DNA of 64,000 bases from CAWEQW01 sp963811365. GTDB lineage: Bacteria > Actinomycetota > Actinomycetes > Propionibacteriales > Nocardioidaceae. How positions within the stretch are numbered: the first letter of the stretch is position 1; each line of letters opens with the position of its first letter. The stretch spans positions 62,001 through 126,000 of the forward strand of contig CAWEQW010000010.1 of assembly GCA_963811365.1 (NCBI GenBank). Direction: 5' to 3'. Shown here one piece after another: positions 45,973 through 56,628 of this stretch. The translations under genes and the position numbers were made by a program. Below the pieces are notes generated by a model. That model was not told the origin of the DNA, did no database searches, and worked only from the letters and a program-made list of their open reading frames with translations.

Positions 45973-48900
45973 GCACCGGCTTCACCATCGACTCACGGCT
46001 GGCGACGCTGGCGCTGACCTCGCCCCGGCTGGGGTTCCTGGGCCGCGTCGGCACCGACCTGTCCACGATCGGCACCTGGGATCCCCGGCTGCCCCGGCGT
46101 ACCCGGATCCTCGTCCCGGTGGACGTACAGGCCTACGTCGCCCGGGCCGAGTCGCCGAGCCGACGGTGGACCTGCGCGGTGCCGCCGACGACCCGGCGCC
46201 GTTCGCCGAGGGCACCGCCAGGCAGCCTGGCGTGCACCTGCACTGGGCGATGCCCGACGCGCTCCTGGGGGTGCGCCACGACCAGAGCACCGGAGGCCCG
46301 AGCGTGACCCCGCTCCCGGACGCCTGGGTGGTGGTTCGCACGCTGCAGCCCGTGGGCGCCGGGCAGGCGGTGGCCACCGGCTGGCAGGTCGACGCCAGGA
46401 CCGCCGTGGTGACCCCCCTCGGGGAGTACCTCGGCCCGGCGAGCCCGCTGCCCGACGGGGCCTTCGACCCGGTCACGGCCACCACCTCGGGGGCGCTGTG
46501 GACGGCGTCGTACGCCGCCTCGGCCGGCCGGTTCGGCTTCCACGACCCGCTGTCGGACCTCGACGGCCTGCTGGCGACCGTGGCGCCGAAGGGCTTCGAC
46601 GGCGACCAGGCCGGCTACACGGTCGCCGGCTGGTGGACCGACGCGGCCCGCGACCCGCTGGACGGCGCACGGGGGCCGGCGGGGCTCGACACCGCGCTGG
46701 CCGCCCTCGGCTGGCGGGTCGAGCACGACGTCGACGACGACGACATCGCCGAGCCGGACAAGCGCGGCACCCTCCTGGCCTCCCGGCTCGGACTCCGGCA
46801 GCCCGTCGAGCACCCCGCCCCGCAGGTCTACGACCCCGGCGGCGGCAAGGTGGGCGGCCTGCTGCACGGGGTGGCCCTCGAGGCCGGCTACCCGGTCGCC
46901 GATGCCGACGCTGTGCGGCTCGGGGACCGGCTGCCCACCTACCACTGCCTGCTGCACGGCAGCGTCCTGGGCGTGCCGGTCGGCGCCGACCCGCTGCCGG
47001 AGGCCGACGACCGGCCGGCGCCCGACGCGCTGAGCGTGGCCGTCGGCACGGACGTCGACGACGTGGTGGCCGCGTTCGGAGCCGCCGGCCTGGGCCTCCC
47101 CCCGGACGCCCGCCGGCTGGCCGAGGACCTGCTCGCCGCGTTCAGCATGGGCGCGGTCTCACGGCTCGGCAGCGCGGACGGGCTCGACGAGGTCGCCGCT
47201 CGCGAGCACGAGAACGGCTTCTGGTCGCTGCCCGGGAGTCCCCTCGAGGCCGCGCGGGCCGACCGGCTCCGCGTCGAGGACACCCTGCCGGTCGGGCCCG
47301 ACACCGTGGGCCGGAAGGGACGCGGTTCCGGGGTGGCGGCCGAGGCGGTCGCCGGGCTGGCCTGGCGCAGCACCATCGACCTCGTCGAGCCCGGAAGGAC
47401 CCGGCTCTCCGGCCGGCGGCGGGTGGAGGAGGCCACCAGGCCGCCGGCGTCGACGACCGCCCAGGCCCGCTCCGTGCCCCGCCCGGCGCCCCGCTACGTC
47501 CGTCCGCAGCCACCCCTGGTGGCGCTGCGGGGCGCACACCCCAGCCACCGCCACCACGGCGACGGGCTCGCGGACGGGTCCGGGACGCTGCTGTGCCGCT
47601 ATCCCCGCTCGGCGGTGCCCCGGTGGGACGGGCTGGTCGACGGCGCGGTCGTGCTCCCGAGCCTCGGCTCCGGTGCCATCCCGCCCGAGGTGCTCACCGT
47701 GGTCCGGGAGGCCGTCCTGCTCAACCCCTACGGCAGCGACTGGCTCGCGGCGGCCGGAGCGCCGGACGACAGCGTGCTGGAGCCGTTCCGGACCAGGCTC
47801 GCCGGCGAGATGGTCCGCCTCTACGGCACCGAGGGCCGGTACGACGGGACGACCCCACTCGACCCGGTCCCCGCCGCGGCGGCCCAGGCCGGTGACCCGT
47901 GGGCGCACGAGGTGGCACGCGAGCAGCCGGAGTACCTGATGGTCACCGCGGCGCTGGCGGGGCTCTCGACGCTGCGCGGCACCCCGCCGAGCCCGGTGGC
48001 GCTGACGACCTGGCGTCAGCCATGGGTCCCGCTCTGGCTGGAGTGGCAGGTGACTCTCGGCGGCAGCGACACGCTCCGCGGCTGGCACCTGGACGGGCTG
48101 GACCTCGAGGCCGACACCGACGGTGCCGCCGAGCCGCTGACGTTCACCCTGCACGGTCGGAGCCCGGTCGGACAGGGCGTCGGTGAGGCGCTGCGGGCCG
48201 CCGTCGCAGGCTGGCTGCACGCCGAGAACCAGCGGGCGGTGACCAACGGGAGCGACCCGTACGGCACGGCGGCGGTCCTCGCCGAGCTCGGCACGTTGGA
48301 CCGGCCTCTCGACCTGGTCTCCGCCTCGCTCGACGGGATCCGCGAGCAGCTGCTCGGCATCACCTACGTCGGTCAGGTGCTGCGCGACCCGGCCGACCGG
48401 CCGATCGCCTCGAGGACGCCGACCGTGCTGTTCGGAGGCACCCTGCGCCTGGACGCCCTGCGGCTCGTCGACGCGTTCGGCCGGACCCTCGCGGCCCCCG
48501 ACGCGGTGCTCGACCGGACGGTCTCAACGGTGGAGCTCGAGGTTCCCGAGCGCCCGCGGACGGTCCGGCTGCGTCCCCGGTTCCAGGGCTCGGCGCGCTG
48601 GCTGCTCCGGCTGCTCGATGCCGACCAGCCCCCCGGCACACCGACGGACACGCTGCGGGAGGCCTACGTCGACCAGCTCGAGCCGGAGGCCGCCCCGAAC
48701 CCGGTCTCGGGCTTCCTGCTTCCCGACCACATCGACGAGTCGCTCGAGGCGTTCACCGTTGCCGGCGACCCGGTGGGCGAGATCGGCCACGACCCGATCG
48801 GCGGGGCGGTCACCTGGGAGCCGGCGCCGGGGCGCGCCGTGCGGGCCGACGCCGGACCGCTGGTCGGGATCGCCGCGCAGGACCGGCTGGTCGCCGAGGT

Positions 48901-49795
48901 GGCCGCCGGCCTGGTGCGGGCGGACGCCGCTGCCCGGGCACTGCCGCCGGATCGGCGCCCGGCCGACAGCGCGCTGGTGAACCTGCTGCGGGCCGTCGAC
49001 ACGACGCTGTGGACCGTCGACACCTTCACCACGCTGGGTGCCGGCACCGTGGCCGGTCTCGTCGGCCGACCGATCGCCGTGGTCCGGGCGTCGCTGCGGC
49101 TCGACGTGCCCGACGACCTCGCGGAGGTGACCGTCCCGGACGCGGGAGACGGGCAGGACGGCGCCCGGGCTCGCAGGGCGCGCTTCGACGCGCTGGCCGA
49201 CGAGCTGGTGCAGGTGCGGCTGGGCACCCTCACCCGCAGCGACGACGCGCTGCTGGGGTACTTCGTCGACGACGACTACGAGCACCTGCACCTCGTCGAC
49301 AAGGTGCTCGCCGCCAACGCCCGGCTCACCGGCCGCACCATCGGCCAGCTCGGCCTGCTGGGCTCGGCGACCGCACCGGCGACCACCACCCTCGACCACC
49401 CCTACCTGGTGCCGGACGGGGTGCTGGAGGTCCGGGCCGGGCAGACGCGGATGCTCACGCTGCTGATGCTCCCGATGGGCATGGTGCACCTCACCTCGGG
49501 AGTGCTGCCTCGCAAGGAGGTCGGTCTCGCGGACAGCTGGTTCACCCGGGGGCTGAAGAAGCTGATGCCATCGGTGCGCGTCGGCCCCCTGCTCGTCGAC
49601 CCTGCGGAGATCCGGCTGCCCCTGGTCACGCTGCTCGGCGACAAGCAGACCTTCACGCGGCGCACCGGCGAGCTCGCCTGGCGGGACGACCCGATCGTGG
49701 CCGCCACCCAGACGGCGTACCTCCCTCTGCAGCCGCACGAGGTGCAGGAGGGCTGGGTGCGGGTGACGCCGACCGACCCTGGAGGGAGCAGCTGA
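45969..49795 (+). CDS. Large conserved hypothetical protein (about 1,275 aa)
   Basis: GTG at 45969 (VSTGFTIDSRLATLALTSPR) overlaps the previous stop. One break near 46156 looks like a GG read as G; after it the frame is intact to 49795. The protein is soluble, Leu/Ala/Asp-rich and without a signal peptide. It has many DxxG/LDG turns (LSDLDGLLATVAPKGFDGDQ, WHLDGLDLEADTDG) and an ordered C-terminus (GMVHLTSGVLPRKEVGLAD, MPSVRVGPLLVDPAEIRLPL, EVQEGWVRVTP). No enzyme motif is recognised. It ends in a TGATG overlap with the propeller gene, preceded by GGAGGGAG. Confidence 0.65.
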
Positions 49796-52700
49796 TGGCC
49801 GACGGACGAGACCGGGTGAGCGCCCGGGAGGCGTTCCTGGCCTCCCGCACCGGCGCGGTGGACCAGCCGGCCCTCGACGCTGCGGTGAGCACTGCTCTGG
49901 CGGCGCCGCCCGAGCCGCGCGTGGCCCGGGTGTTCCCCACCGGCGACGCGCGGCGCTGGGTGCCGATCGGTCCGTCGGTGGTACGCCGTGGGCAGGGGTC
50001 GGGCCGGCCGAGGGTCACCGGAAGGATCCGCGACGTGGCGGTGCACCACGAGGGCCGCCGCGGGTACGCCGCCAGCGCCAAAGGCGGGGTCTGGTACACC
50101 GGCGACGGCGGCGCCTCGTGGGCACCGGTCGGAGGGTGGGCCGAGCGGCAGGTCGGTGCCGGTGGCCCAAGCAACGCTCAGTCCTGCGGCAGCCTGCTGG
50201 TCAGCTTCGGCGCTGACGCGAGCGAGGACTTCGTGCTCGTCGGCACCGGCGAGGCGGTGCCCGGGGCCGGCGCGGTCACCGGGCAGTGGGGCGGCCTCGG
50301 GGTGCTCGTCGGCAAGGGTGCCGCGGCTCGCCCCGTGGGGGACAACCCGTGGGAGGCCGAGTCCGGGCTGGCTGTCCTGCAGGGTCTCGGCGTGTTCCGC
50401 CTGGTGCGGGACCCCGCCTCGGTGGCCGAGGCGACCAGCGGTGCCACGACCGACCGGGTGCTCGCCGCGACGAGTGCCGGGCTGTTCCTCGGCACCCGGC
50501 AGGCCGGTGCCCCCGCGTCGTACTCCTGGGCGAAGCTGCCCGGCATCGACGCGCTGATGGCCCAGCCACCGACCTTCACGCACCCGGCCCCGCCTGCCGC
50601 ACCGGCGGCAACGCCGGCCGTAACCGACGCGCTGTGGATGGCGTCGAGCGATCCGCAGGGCCGGATCCTCGTCGCGATCGCCCGGCGAGGGCTCGCGTTC
50701 AGCGACGACGGTGGCACCACCTTCACCTGGCTCAACGGTCTGGCCTGGCCGGTGACCGGGGAGACGGTGCAGGGGGCCACGACACTCGCCCGCGCCCCGG
50801 GCACCAACGCCGTCTACGCGTTGACCGGTCTGCGGCGCACCTCCGGCCTCCCGAAGGACGTGGACGACGACACGGCGCTCTTCCGGGTGCCGGACCTGGT
50901 GCCGACCGGCGGTGCCGCGCCCGCGGCGAGCCGGGTCCGGGGCGTGCCGGTCCGGCTGTGGCCGGGACAGCGCGACTACGACCAGGCGCTCGACGTCGAC
51001 GTGGTCGCGGTGGGCGCCGACCCGGCGGTGCACCGGGTCTACCTCGGCGGCTCCTACACCGAGGCGGTCAGCGGCACCTACGACGCCAGCCTGTGGTGCT
51101 TCGACGTCGACGCGAGCGGCCGCCTGGCCCCGGCGCCGGGTGTCTCGCGGCGCGGCCACCCCGGTGGCGGGGCGGGTGCAGGGGACGGCGCGGTCGTCGC
51201 CGGGCACATCGGCCAGGGGGTGCACGCCGACGTGCACGTGGTCCGGCTGGTCGGCGACTCTCCGGGGACCCGTCAGCTGTGGGTCGGCTGCGACGGCGGT
51301 GTCTACGTCTCGGCCGCAGCCGGACGCGCGCTGACCTTCTCGGCACGGTGCACCGGGCTGGCGACCCTGGAGGCCGGGTTCTCCGCCGCTCACCCCACCT
51401 CGAGCCACCTGGTGGCGGCGGGACTGCAGGACAACGGCACCCAGGTGCGCGTCGGCGACACCGTCTGGGAGGAGCTGTTCCAGGGCGACGGGGGAGGGAT
51501 CGTGGTCGACCCGGCGCAGCCGCACCGGCTCGTCGGCCAGTACATCCGGGCGTCCTGGTCGGCGGAGCCCGCCGCCGGGTTCGTCAGCCCCACGTCGCGG
51601 ATCCCGGGAGGCGGTGCGACCGACAGCGACCGCGAGAACGGCCGCGCGGTCTCGTCGTTCTACTCCGGAGGAGCGGCGGTACGCACCGCCGCCGGCACCA
51701 CCCGGCTGGCCGTCGGCACCAACCGGGTGTGGCTGAGCGACGACCTCGGCAGCGCAACCCCGAACACCTGGCGGGTCCTCCGGTTCCCCAGCGGCGCTCC
51801 GCTCGACGCGCGGCCGCACGGCACGGACCCTGCCGACCGCCGGCGGTTCGGCGTGCCCGCCGGCGCGCTCGGCATCCCGCCGGCGGTCGCCGGCGCGGCG
51901 ACCGGCCCGCTCGGCCGTGTGGTGACGCTGCGCTGGGCCGACGCGACGACGCTGCTCGTGCTGTTCCAGTTCGGCGTGGTCCGCTGGACCGAGACCGCGC
52001 CGGGCGCCTGGCAGGCCGCCTTCCTGGTCGACTGGGCCGCGCTGCCCGGCAACCTCGTGCTGACCGACGTCGCGCCGGTGCCGGGCGGCCAGGACCTCTA
52101 CGTCAGCACCACGGGCGACGCCGCGACGCCGGGTGCGGACACCTGCTACCTGTACGACGCGGCGTCCGGCACCACCACGGCCACCGCCCTGCGCACCGCA
52201 CTCGCGCCCCTCGACCCGGCGTACGCCGTCGCGGTGGACCCGGCCAGCACCGGTGACGTGTACGTCGGCACGGTCACCGGGGTCTGGCACGGCATCCGCA
52301 CCGCCGGCGCCACGACCGTGACCTGGGACCCCACGCCGTTCGTGAACGGGCTTCCCCAGGCGGCCGTCCAGGACCTGGCGGTGCACCACGACCCGGCCCA
52401 CCCCGGAGTCCGGCTGCTGCGTGCGGCCGTGCAGTCGCGCGGGGTGTGGGAGGTCGACCTGGCGGCCGCGACCGAGCCCGTGCGGACCTACCTGCGGGTG
52501 CACGCCTACGACGACCGGCGACGGCTGCCCACCTCCCTGACCGACGTACGCCGTCCGCCGGCTGCACCGCCGCTGAGCCCGGCGGCGAGCCCGGACATCG
52601 CCGTGCGACCCGAGTCGGCGGCTCAGGTCGCTCCGCAGTGGCAAGCTCGGCGCCGGCACGATGGCGGCGGGCAACGCTCCGACCTACCAGCTGTGGACGT

Positions 52701-53501
52701 TCCAGACCGCGTTCCGGTGGATCTTCCCCTCCGTGCTCGCCACCGGCACCTGGACGCCCGACCTCGAGGCGCTGGTGCGTCAGCACCGGTCCGACCTGCA
52801 CCTGTCCGCCGGCGCCTTCGTCGACCGGGCGCTATGGGACGCGGTGGTCCGGACCCGCGTCGACCCCGCGACCGGAGCGGTATCGACCGACCCCACTCAT
52901 CCGCTCGCCGTCTACCGTGCGCCGTGGCAGGGCGCGGTGGCGCTCGACGCGCAGGCCACGGAGATCGACCTCATGGAGTGCGTCCAGCCGGTCTCGGCGG
53001 TCGGTGGCACGTGGCAGGTCCATCGCGAGCGGTGCACCGTCGAGGTGCTGCTGCACCACCGGGACACCCGGCCGCTGGCCGCGGACCAGGGCCACGCCGT
53101 GCTCCTGTGGCGCTCCGCCGCAACCCAGGCGACGCTGCTCGGGCTCGGCGTCGCCGACCTGACCCCGTTCCTCGCACAGTGCGCGGTCACAGGCACGGTG
53201 CAGCCGACGCCGAGCGACTGGCAGGTCGCGGGCCCAGGCCGCCGGCGCGGCGGTGGCCTCCCTCGGCCTGCCGCTGGACGCCCGGGTACCTCGTGCGGTG
53301 TCGTTCGACGTGGACCTGTCCTCGGTCGACCCCGCCGGCGTCGTGCTGCTGCTCGCGGTGGTCTGGTCGGACCTCGACCGGCTCGCCGCGGCGCCGGTCG
53401 GGCTGCCGGCGACCCCGACGGTCGTCGACCTGGTGCGCGGGTGGCCGTACGCCGCGCTCCGGCTGGTGCAGGTGGTGCCACGACCGGTCCCGGGGCCGTG
53501 A
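49795..53501 (+). CDS. BNR/Asp-box beta-propeller protein (about 1,235 aa), two frame breaks near 3' end
   Basis: It begins MADGRDRVSAREAFLASRTG without a signal peptide. Propeller blades are indicated by Asp-box-type repeats (GGVWYTGDGGASWAPVGGW, GLAFSDDGGTTFTWLNG, NRVWLSDDLGSATPNTW) and by blade-start patterns such as GCDGGVYVSAAAGRALTF, AAGLQDNGTQVRVGD and YVGTVTGVWHGI. This resembles sortilin/VPS10- or photosystem-assembly-type propellers. After about 52620 and again near 53229 the frame changes; the C-terminal piece (LWTFQTAFRWIFPSVLATG, then SVDPAGVVLLLAVVWSD) looks like a separate domain. It is probably a binding or scaffold protein for the operon's assembly. Confidence 0.7.
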
Positions 53502-53519
53502 TCGTGGGGCCGTGATCGT
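53492..53519. repeat. Perfect 14-bp direct duplication (GGGGCCGTGATCGT x2)
   Basis: Two adjacent copies at the 3' end of the giant operon; the TGA stop of the propeller gene lies in the first copy. It is probably a small slippage duplication. No terminator hairpin was identified here. Confidence 0.8.
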
Positions 53520-53580
53520 GGGACGCTGATCATCCCTACCGGGTGAGGGCTTCCGGCCGTCGACGCGGTTAGGTCGGCTC

Positions 53581-55026
53581 ATGGTGATGTCCCGTGTCAA
53601 GCACCTGACCCTCGACGAGCGCAGGCTGCTCGGTGCCGTGGCGGCCGACCGGGTCCCGCCGTCCGCCGTGAAGGAGTGGGAGCCGGCTGCCGACCGAGCC
53701 GACCCCGTCGCGCTCCTCGAGGAGCAGAACCTCCGCCGGGAGCCGGACCTCGTCCCGGTGCGGCACGGCCGGATGATGGTCTCGCCGTTCACCTTCTACC
53801 GAGGCGCCGCCAAGGTGATGGCGGCCGACCTCGCCACGGCGCCGCGCGCCGGTCTCGACGTCCAGCTCTGCGGGGACGCGCACCTGTCCAACTTCGGGGC
53901 GTTCGCCTCACCCGAGCGCCGGCTGCTGTTCGACCTCAACGACTTCGACGAGACGCTCCCCGGACCCTTCGAGTACGACGTCGCCCGGTTGTCGGCCAGC
54001 TTCACGATCGCCGCGCGCAACAACGGGTTCAGCAGGGCGGACGCGAAGTCGGTCACCCGGACCACGCTGCGCGCGTACCGGGAGGCGATGGCCGGCTTCG
54101 CCCGGATGCGCACGCTCGACATCTGGTACGCCCATCTCGCCGAGGAGGACATCCTCGCGGCGGCCAAGTCGCTGGCGAAGGCCGCCGACGGGGCCAAGAG
54201 CGGCAAGAGCATCAAGGGCGCCGAGAAGGCGATCAAGCGGGGAGAGCGCAACATCGCCAAGGCCCGCACCCGCGACAGCCTGCAGGCGCTGTCCAAGCTC
54301 GCCGAGCGGGTCGACGGCAGGTACCGGCTGGTCAGCCAGCCTCCTATCGTCGTACCGCTGCGCGACGTCGCGCAGCTGGCGGGCCTCACGCCAGACATCA
54401 TCGACCGGATCGTCCACGACCAGTTCCGGGCCTACCGCTCGACGCTCCAGGACGACCGGCGGCACCTGCTCGAGCGGTTCGAGGTCGTCGACGTGGCCCG
54501 CAAGGTCGTCGGCGTGGGCAGTGTCGGAACCAGGGCCTACATCGTGCTGCTCCAGGGGCGCGACGAGGAGGACCCGCTGTTCCTCCAGCTGAAGGAGGCC
54601 ACCGCCTCGGTGCTCGAGGACCACCTGCCGAAGAGTCGCTACCGCCAGCACGGCGAGCGCGTGGTGAACGGCCAGCGGCTGATGCAGGCGGCCAGCGACA
54701 TCTTCCTCGGCTGGACGAAGGGTGTGGAGGAGGACCGCTGGTTCTACTTCCGGCAGCTGCGCGACATGAAGGCGTCGGCGGACGTGGAGGCGATGGACCC
54801 GGTCTCGATGAGGTTCTACGCGGGTCTGTGCGGCTGGACACTGGCCCGCGCGCACGCCCGCACCGGGGATGCGGTCGCGATCGGCGCGTACCTCGGAGAC
54901 GGGGACTCCTTCGACAAGGCGATGACCTCGTTCGCGCGCCGGTACGCCGACCAGAACGAGCAGGACTACCAGGCGTTCACCGGGGCCGTGGAGTCCGGCC
55001 GGCTGGAGGCGGTCACCGGCGTCTGA
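53581..55026 (+). CDS. DUF2252 family protein (kinase-like fold), copy 2
   Basis: A 481-aa paralogue of the protein at 15757. The same catalytic-type segments are present: QLCGDAHLSNFGAFASPERR, LLFDLNDFDETLPGPFEYD, KVVGVGSVGTRAYIVLLQG, PLFLQLKEA and RRYADQNEQDYQAF. It has a lysine-rich helical insert (AEKAIKRGERNIAKARTRD) that copy 1 lacks. TTAGGT 6 nt before the ATG suggests a leaderless start. It is followed 74 nt later by a sugar-porter gene; copy 1 lies between two glycosidase-like genes, so both copies have carbohydrate-related neighbours. Confidence 0.87.
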   Translation: MVMSRVKHLTLDERRLLGAVAADRVPPSAVKEWEPAADRADPVALLEEQNLRREPDLVPVRHGRMMVSPFTFYRGAAKVMAADLATAPRAGLDVQLCGDAHLSNFGAFASPERRLLFDLNDFDETLPGPFEYDVARLSASFTIAARNNGFSRADAKSVTRTTLRAYREAMAGFARMRTLDIWYAHLAEEDILAAAKSLAKAADGAKSGKSIKGAEKAIKRGERNIAKARTRDSLQALSKLAERVDGRYRLVSQPPIVVPLRDVAQLAGLTPDIIDRIVHDQFRAYRSTLQDDRRHLLERFEVVDVARKVVGVGSVGTRAYIVLLQGRDEEDPLFLQLKEATASVLEDHLPKSRYRQHGERVVNGQRLMQAASDIFLGWTKGVEEDRWFYFRQLRDMKASADVEAMDPVSMRFYAGLCGWTLARAHARTGDAVAIGAYLGDGDSFDKAMTSFARRYADQNEQDYQAFTGAVESGRLEAVTGV

Positions 55027-55100
55027 GCCTGCCGCCCGACGAATGCATCCGCCTCTTCCGGGCACGGAGGTGGGTACAAGGATCGGACGAGGAGGCTGCC

Positions 55101-56576
55101 ATGGCGCAGACAGACACATCCGGACCGGGCGAGGGGACCGTCCTCTCGGGGCTCGACTCGTCGGCGATGAGCTCGCTCTACTGGTATCTGGCGCTGCTGG
55201 CCTGCATCGGCGGGTTCCTGTTCGGCTACGACACGGCGGTCATCGGCTCGGTCCTGGACTTCATCCCCTACCACCTGTCGTCGTTCTGGACCGGGTACCT
55301 GGTCGCGGGCGCGTCCCTCGGCGCGGCGATCGGAGCGCTGGCCGCGGGTCCGCTGACGGACCGCTTCGGCCGCAAGTCCCTGCTGATGGCCGACGCTTCC
55401 ATCTATGCGATCGGTGCCCTGCTGTCGGCGTTCACGGTCAACGCGGCCATGCTGATCTCCTCGCGCACGCTGATCGGTCTGGCGGTCGGGGCGGACTCGG
55501 CGATCGCGACGGCGTACATCGCGGAGTTCGCACCCAAGGGCCGGCGCGGCCAGCTCAGCATCATCCAGCAGTGGATGATCACGGTCGGCATCCTCGTGTC
55601 GTACCTGGTCGCCCTGCTGATCTTCGTGGTCGCACCCGCGTCGGCGAAGACCACCGACTGGCGCCTCATCCTCGGGCTCGGAGCGCTTCCCGCGCTGCTC
55701 GCCGTCGCGCTGCGCGCCCGGATGCCGGAGTCCCCCCGCTGGCTGATGCACCAGGGCCGGTACGCCGACACCAGCGACGCGCTCGCCAAGCTGGGTGTCG
55801 ACGTGTCCGAGGAGGAGGTGCGCCAGTCCGCCGGCCGGATCGAGCAGGAGGAGAAGCAGACCGAGCGGCAACGCCGACGGCTGTGGACGCCGGGGGTCAA
55901 GCGCGCCCTGCTCATCGTCTCGGTGTTCTTCGTCTTCCAGCAGATCACCGGCATCAACGTGCCCTTCTACTACGGTCCGCAGCTGCTCGGCGGGCTGTTC
56001 AAGAACCCCGGCGAGACCGCGGTGCACGCGGCGATCGCCGGGCTGATCTCCGCGGCCATCCTGGGCGCGGTCAACGTCGTGGCGACCTACTTCGGCTTCC
56101 GGTTCATCGACCGTGCCGGCCGCCGGGCGCTGTCGATGCTCGGGTACGCCGGGATGGCGGTGTTCATGCTCGTCGCCGCGGTCGGCGTCGCCTGGCTCAC
56201 CGGCACGCCGAAGGTCGTCGTGGTGATGGTCGGCTTCTCGATCTTCATCGCGTCGTTCGCGATGGGGGTCGGCGGCACGGGCTGGCTGCTCCAGGGCGAG
56301 GTGTTCCCGACCGCCGTGCGAGGCCGGGCCGCCGCAACGGGCGCCGGGGTCAACTGGATCGCCAACTTCGCCCTCATCGAGGCGTTCCCGACACTGCAGG
56401 CGGCGATGGGACTCCCCTGGGTGATGGTGCTGCTCGCAGGGCTCAGCGTGGCGGCGCTCGGGTTCGTGTTCCGCTTCCTGCCCGAGACCAAGGGGCTCTC
56501 GGTCGAGGAGATCGTGGCGGTCTTCGACGAGCAGGCCTCCGGCGGGGGCCGGCGGGCGGCCGGCACGTCGGCATGA
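55101..56576 (+). CDS. MFS sugar porter family transporter
   Basis: A 491-aa protein with 12 TM helices and sugar-porter signatures: GGFLFGYDTAVIGSVL in TM1, LTDRFGRKSLL between TM2 and TM3, MPESPRWLMHQGR after TM6, FQQITGINVPFYYGP in TM7, FIDRAGRR and the terminal FLPETKGLSVEEI. GGAGG lies 5 nt before the ATG. Proton symport of a hexose, pentose or inositol is expected; the exact sugar is not predictable. Confidence 0.92.
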   Translation: MAQTDTSGPGEGTVLSGLDSSAMSSLYWYLALLACIGGFLFGYDTAVIGSVLDFIPYHLSSFWTGYLVAGASLGAAIGALAAGPLTDRFGRKSLLMADASIYAIGALLSAFTVNAAMLISSRTLIGLAVGADSAIATAYIAEFAPKGRRGQLSIIQQWMITVGILVSYLVALLIFVVAPASAKTTDWRLILGLGALPALLAVALRARMPESPRWLMHQGRYADTSDALAKLGVDVSEEEVRQSAGRIEQEEKQTERQRRRLWTPGVKRALLIVSVFFVFQQITGINVPFYYGPQLLGGLFKNPGETAVHAAIAGLISAAILGAVNVVATYFGFRFIDRAGRRALSMLGYAGMAVFMLVAAVGVAWLTGTPKVVVVMVGFSIFIASFAMGVGGTGWLLQGEVFPTAVRGRAAATGAGVNWIANFALIEAFPTLQAAMGLPWVMVLLAGLSVAALGFVFRFLPETKGLSVEEIVAVFDEQASGGGRRAAGTSA

Positions 56577-56628
56577 TCAGGTGACGATGGGGTAAGTCGG
56601 AGGTCACCACCCGACCACGAGAGGCACC

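Noticed and set aside
39700..46200. Genuine pseudogenisation of the giant operon
   Set aside because: Breaks are single-base, mostly homopolymeric, and flanking amino acids remain family-like; decay would also show stops and substitutions.
32921..53501. An extracellular contractile injection system or tailocin
   Set aside because: No sheath, tube, baseplate, spike or AAA+ ATPase sequence is present in the window; large size and operon layout alone are not evidence.
53492..53519. Terminator or regulatory repeat after the giant operon
   Set aside because: It is a direct 14-bp duplication without a stem-loop; no termination signal can be claimed.
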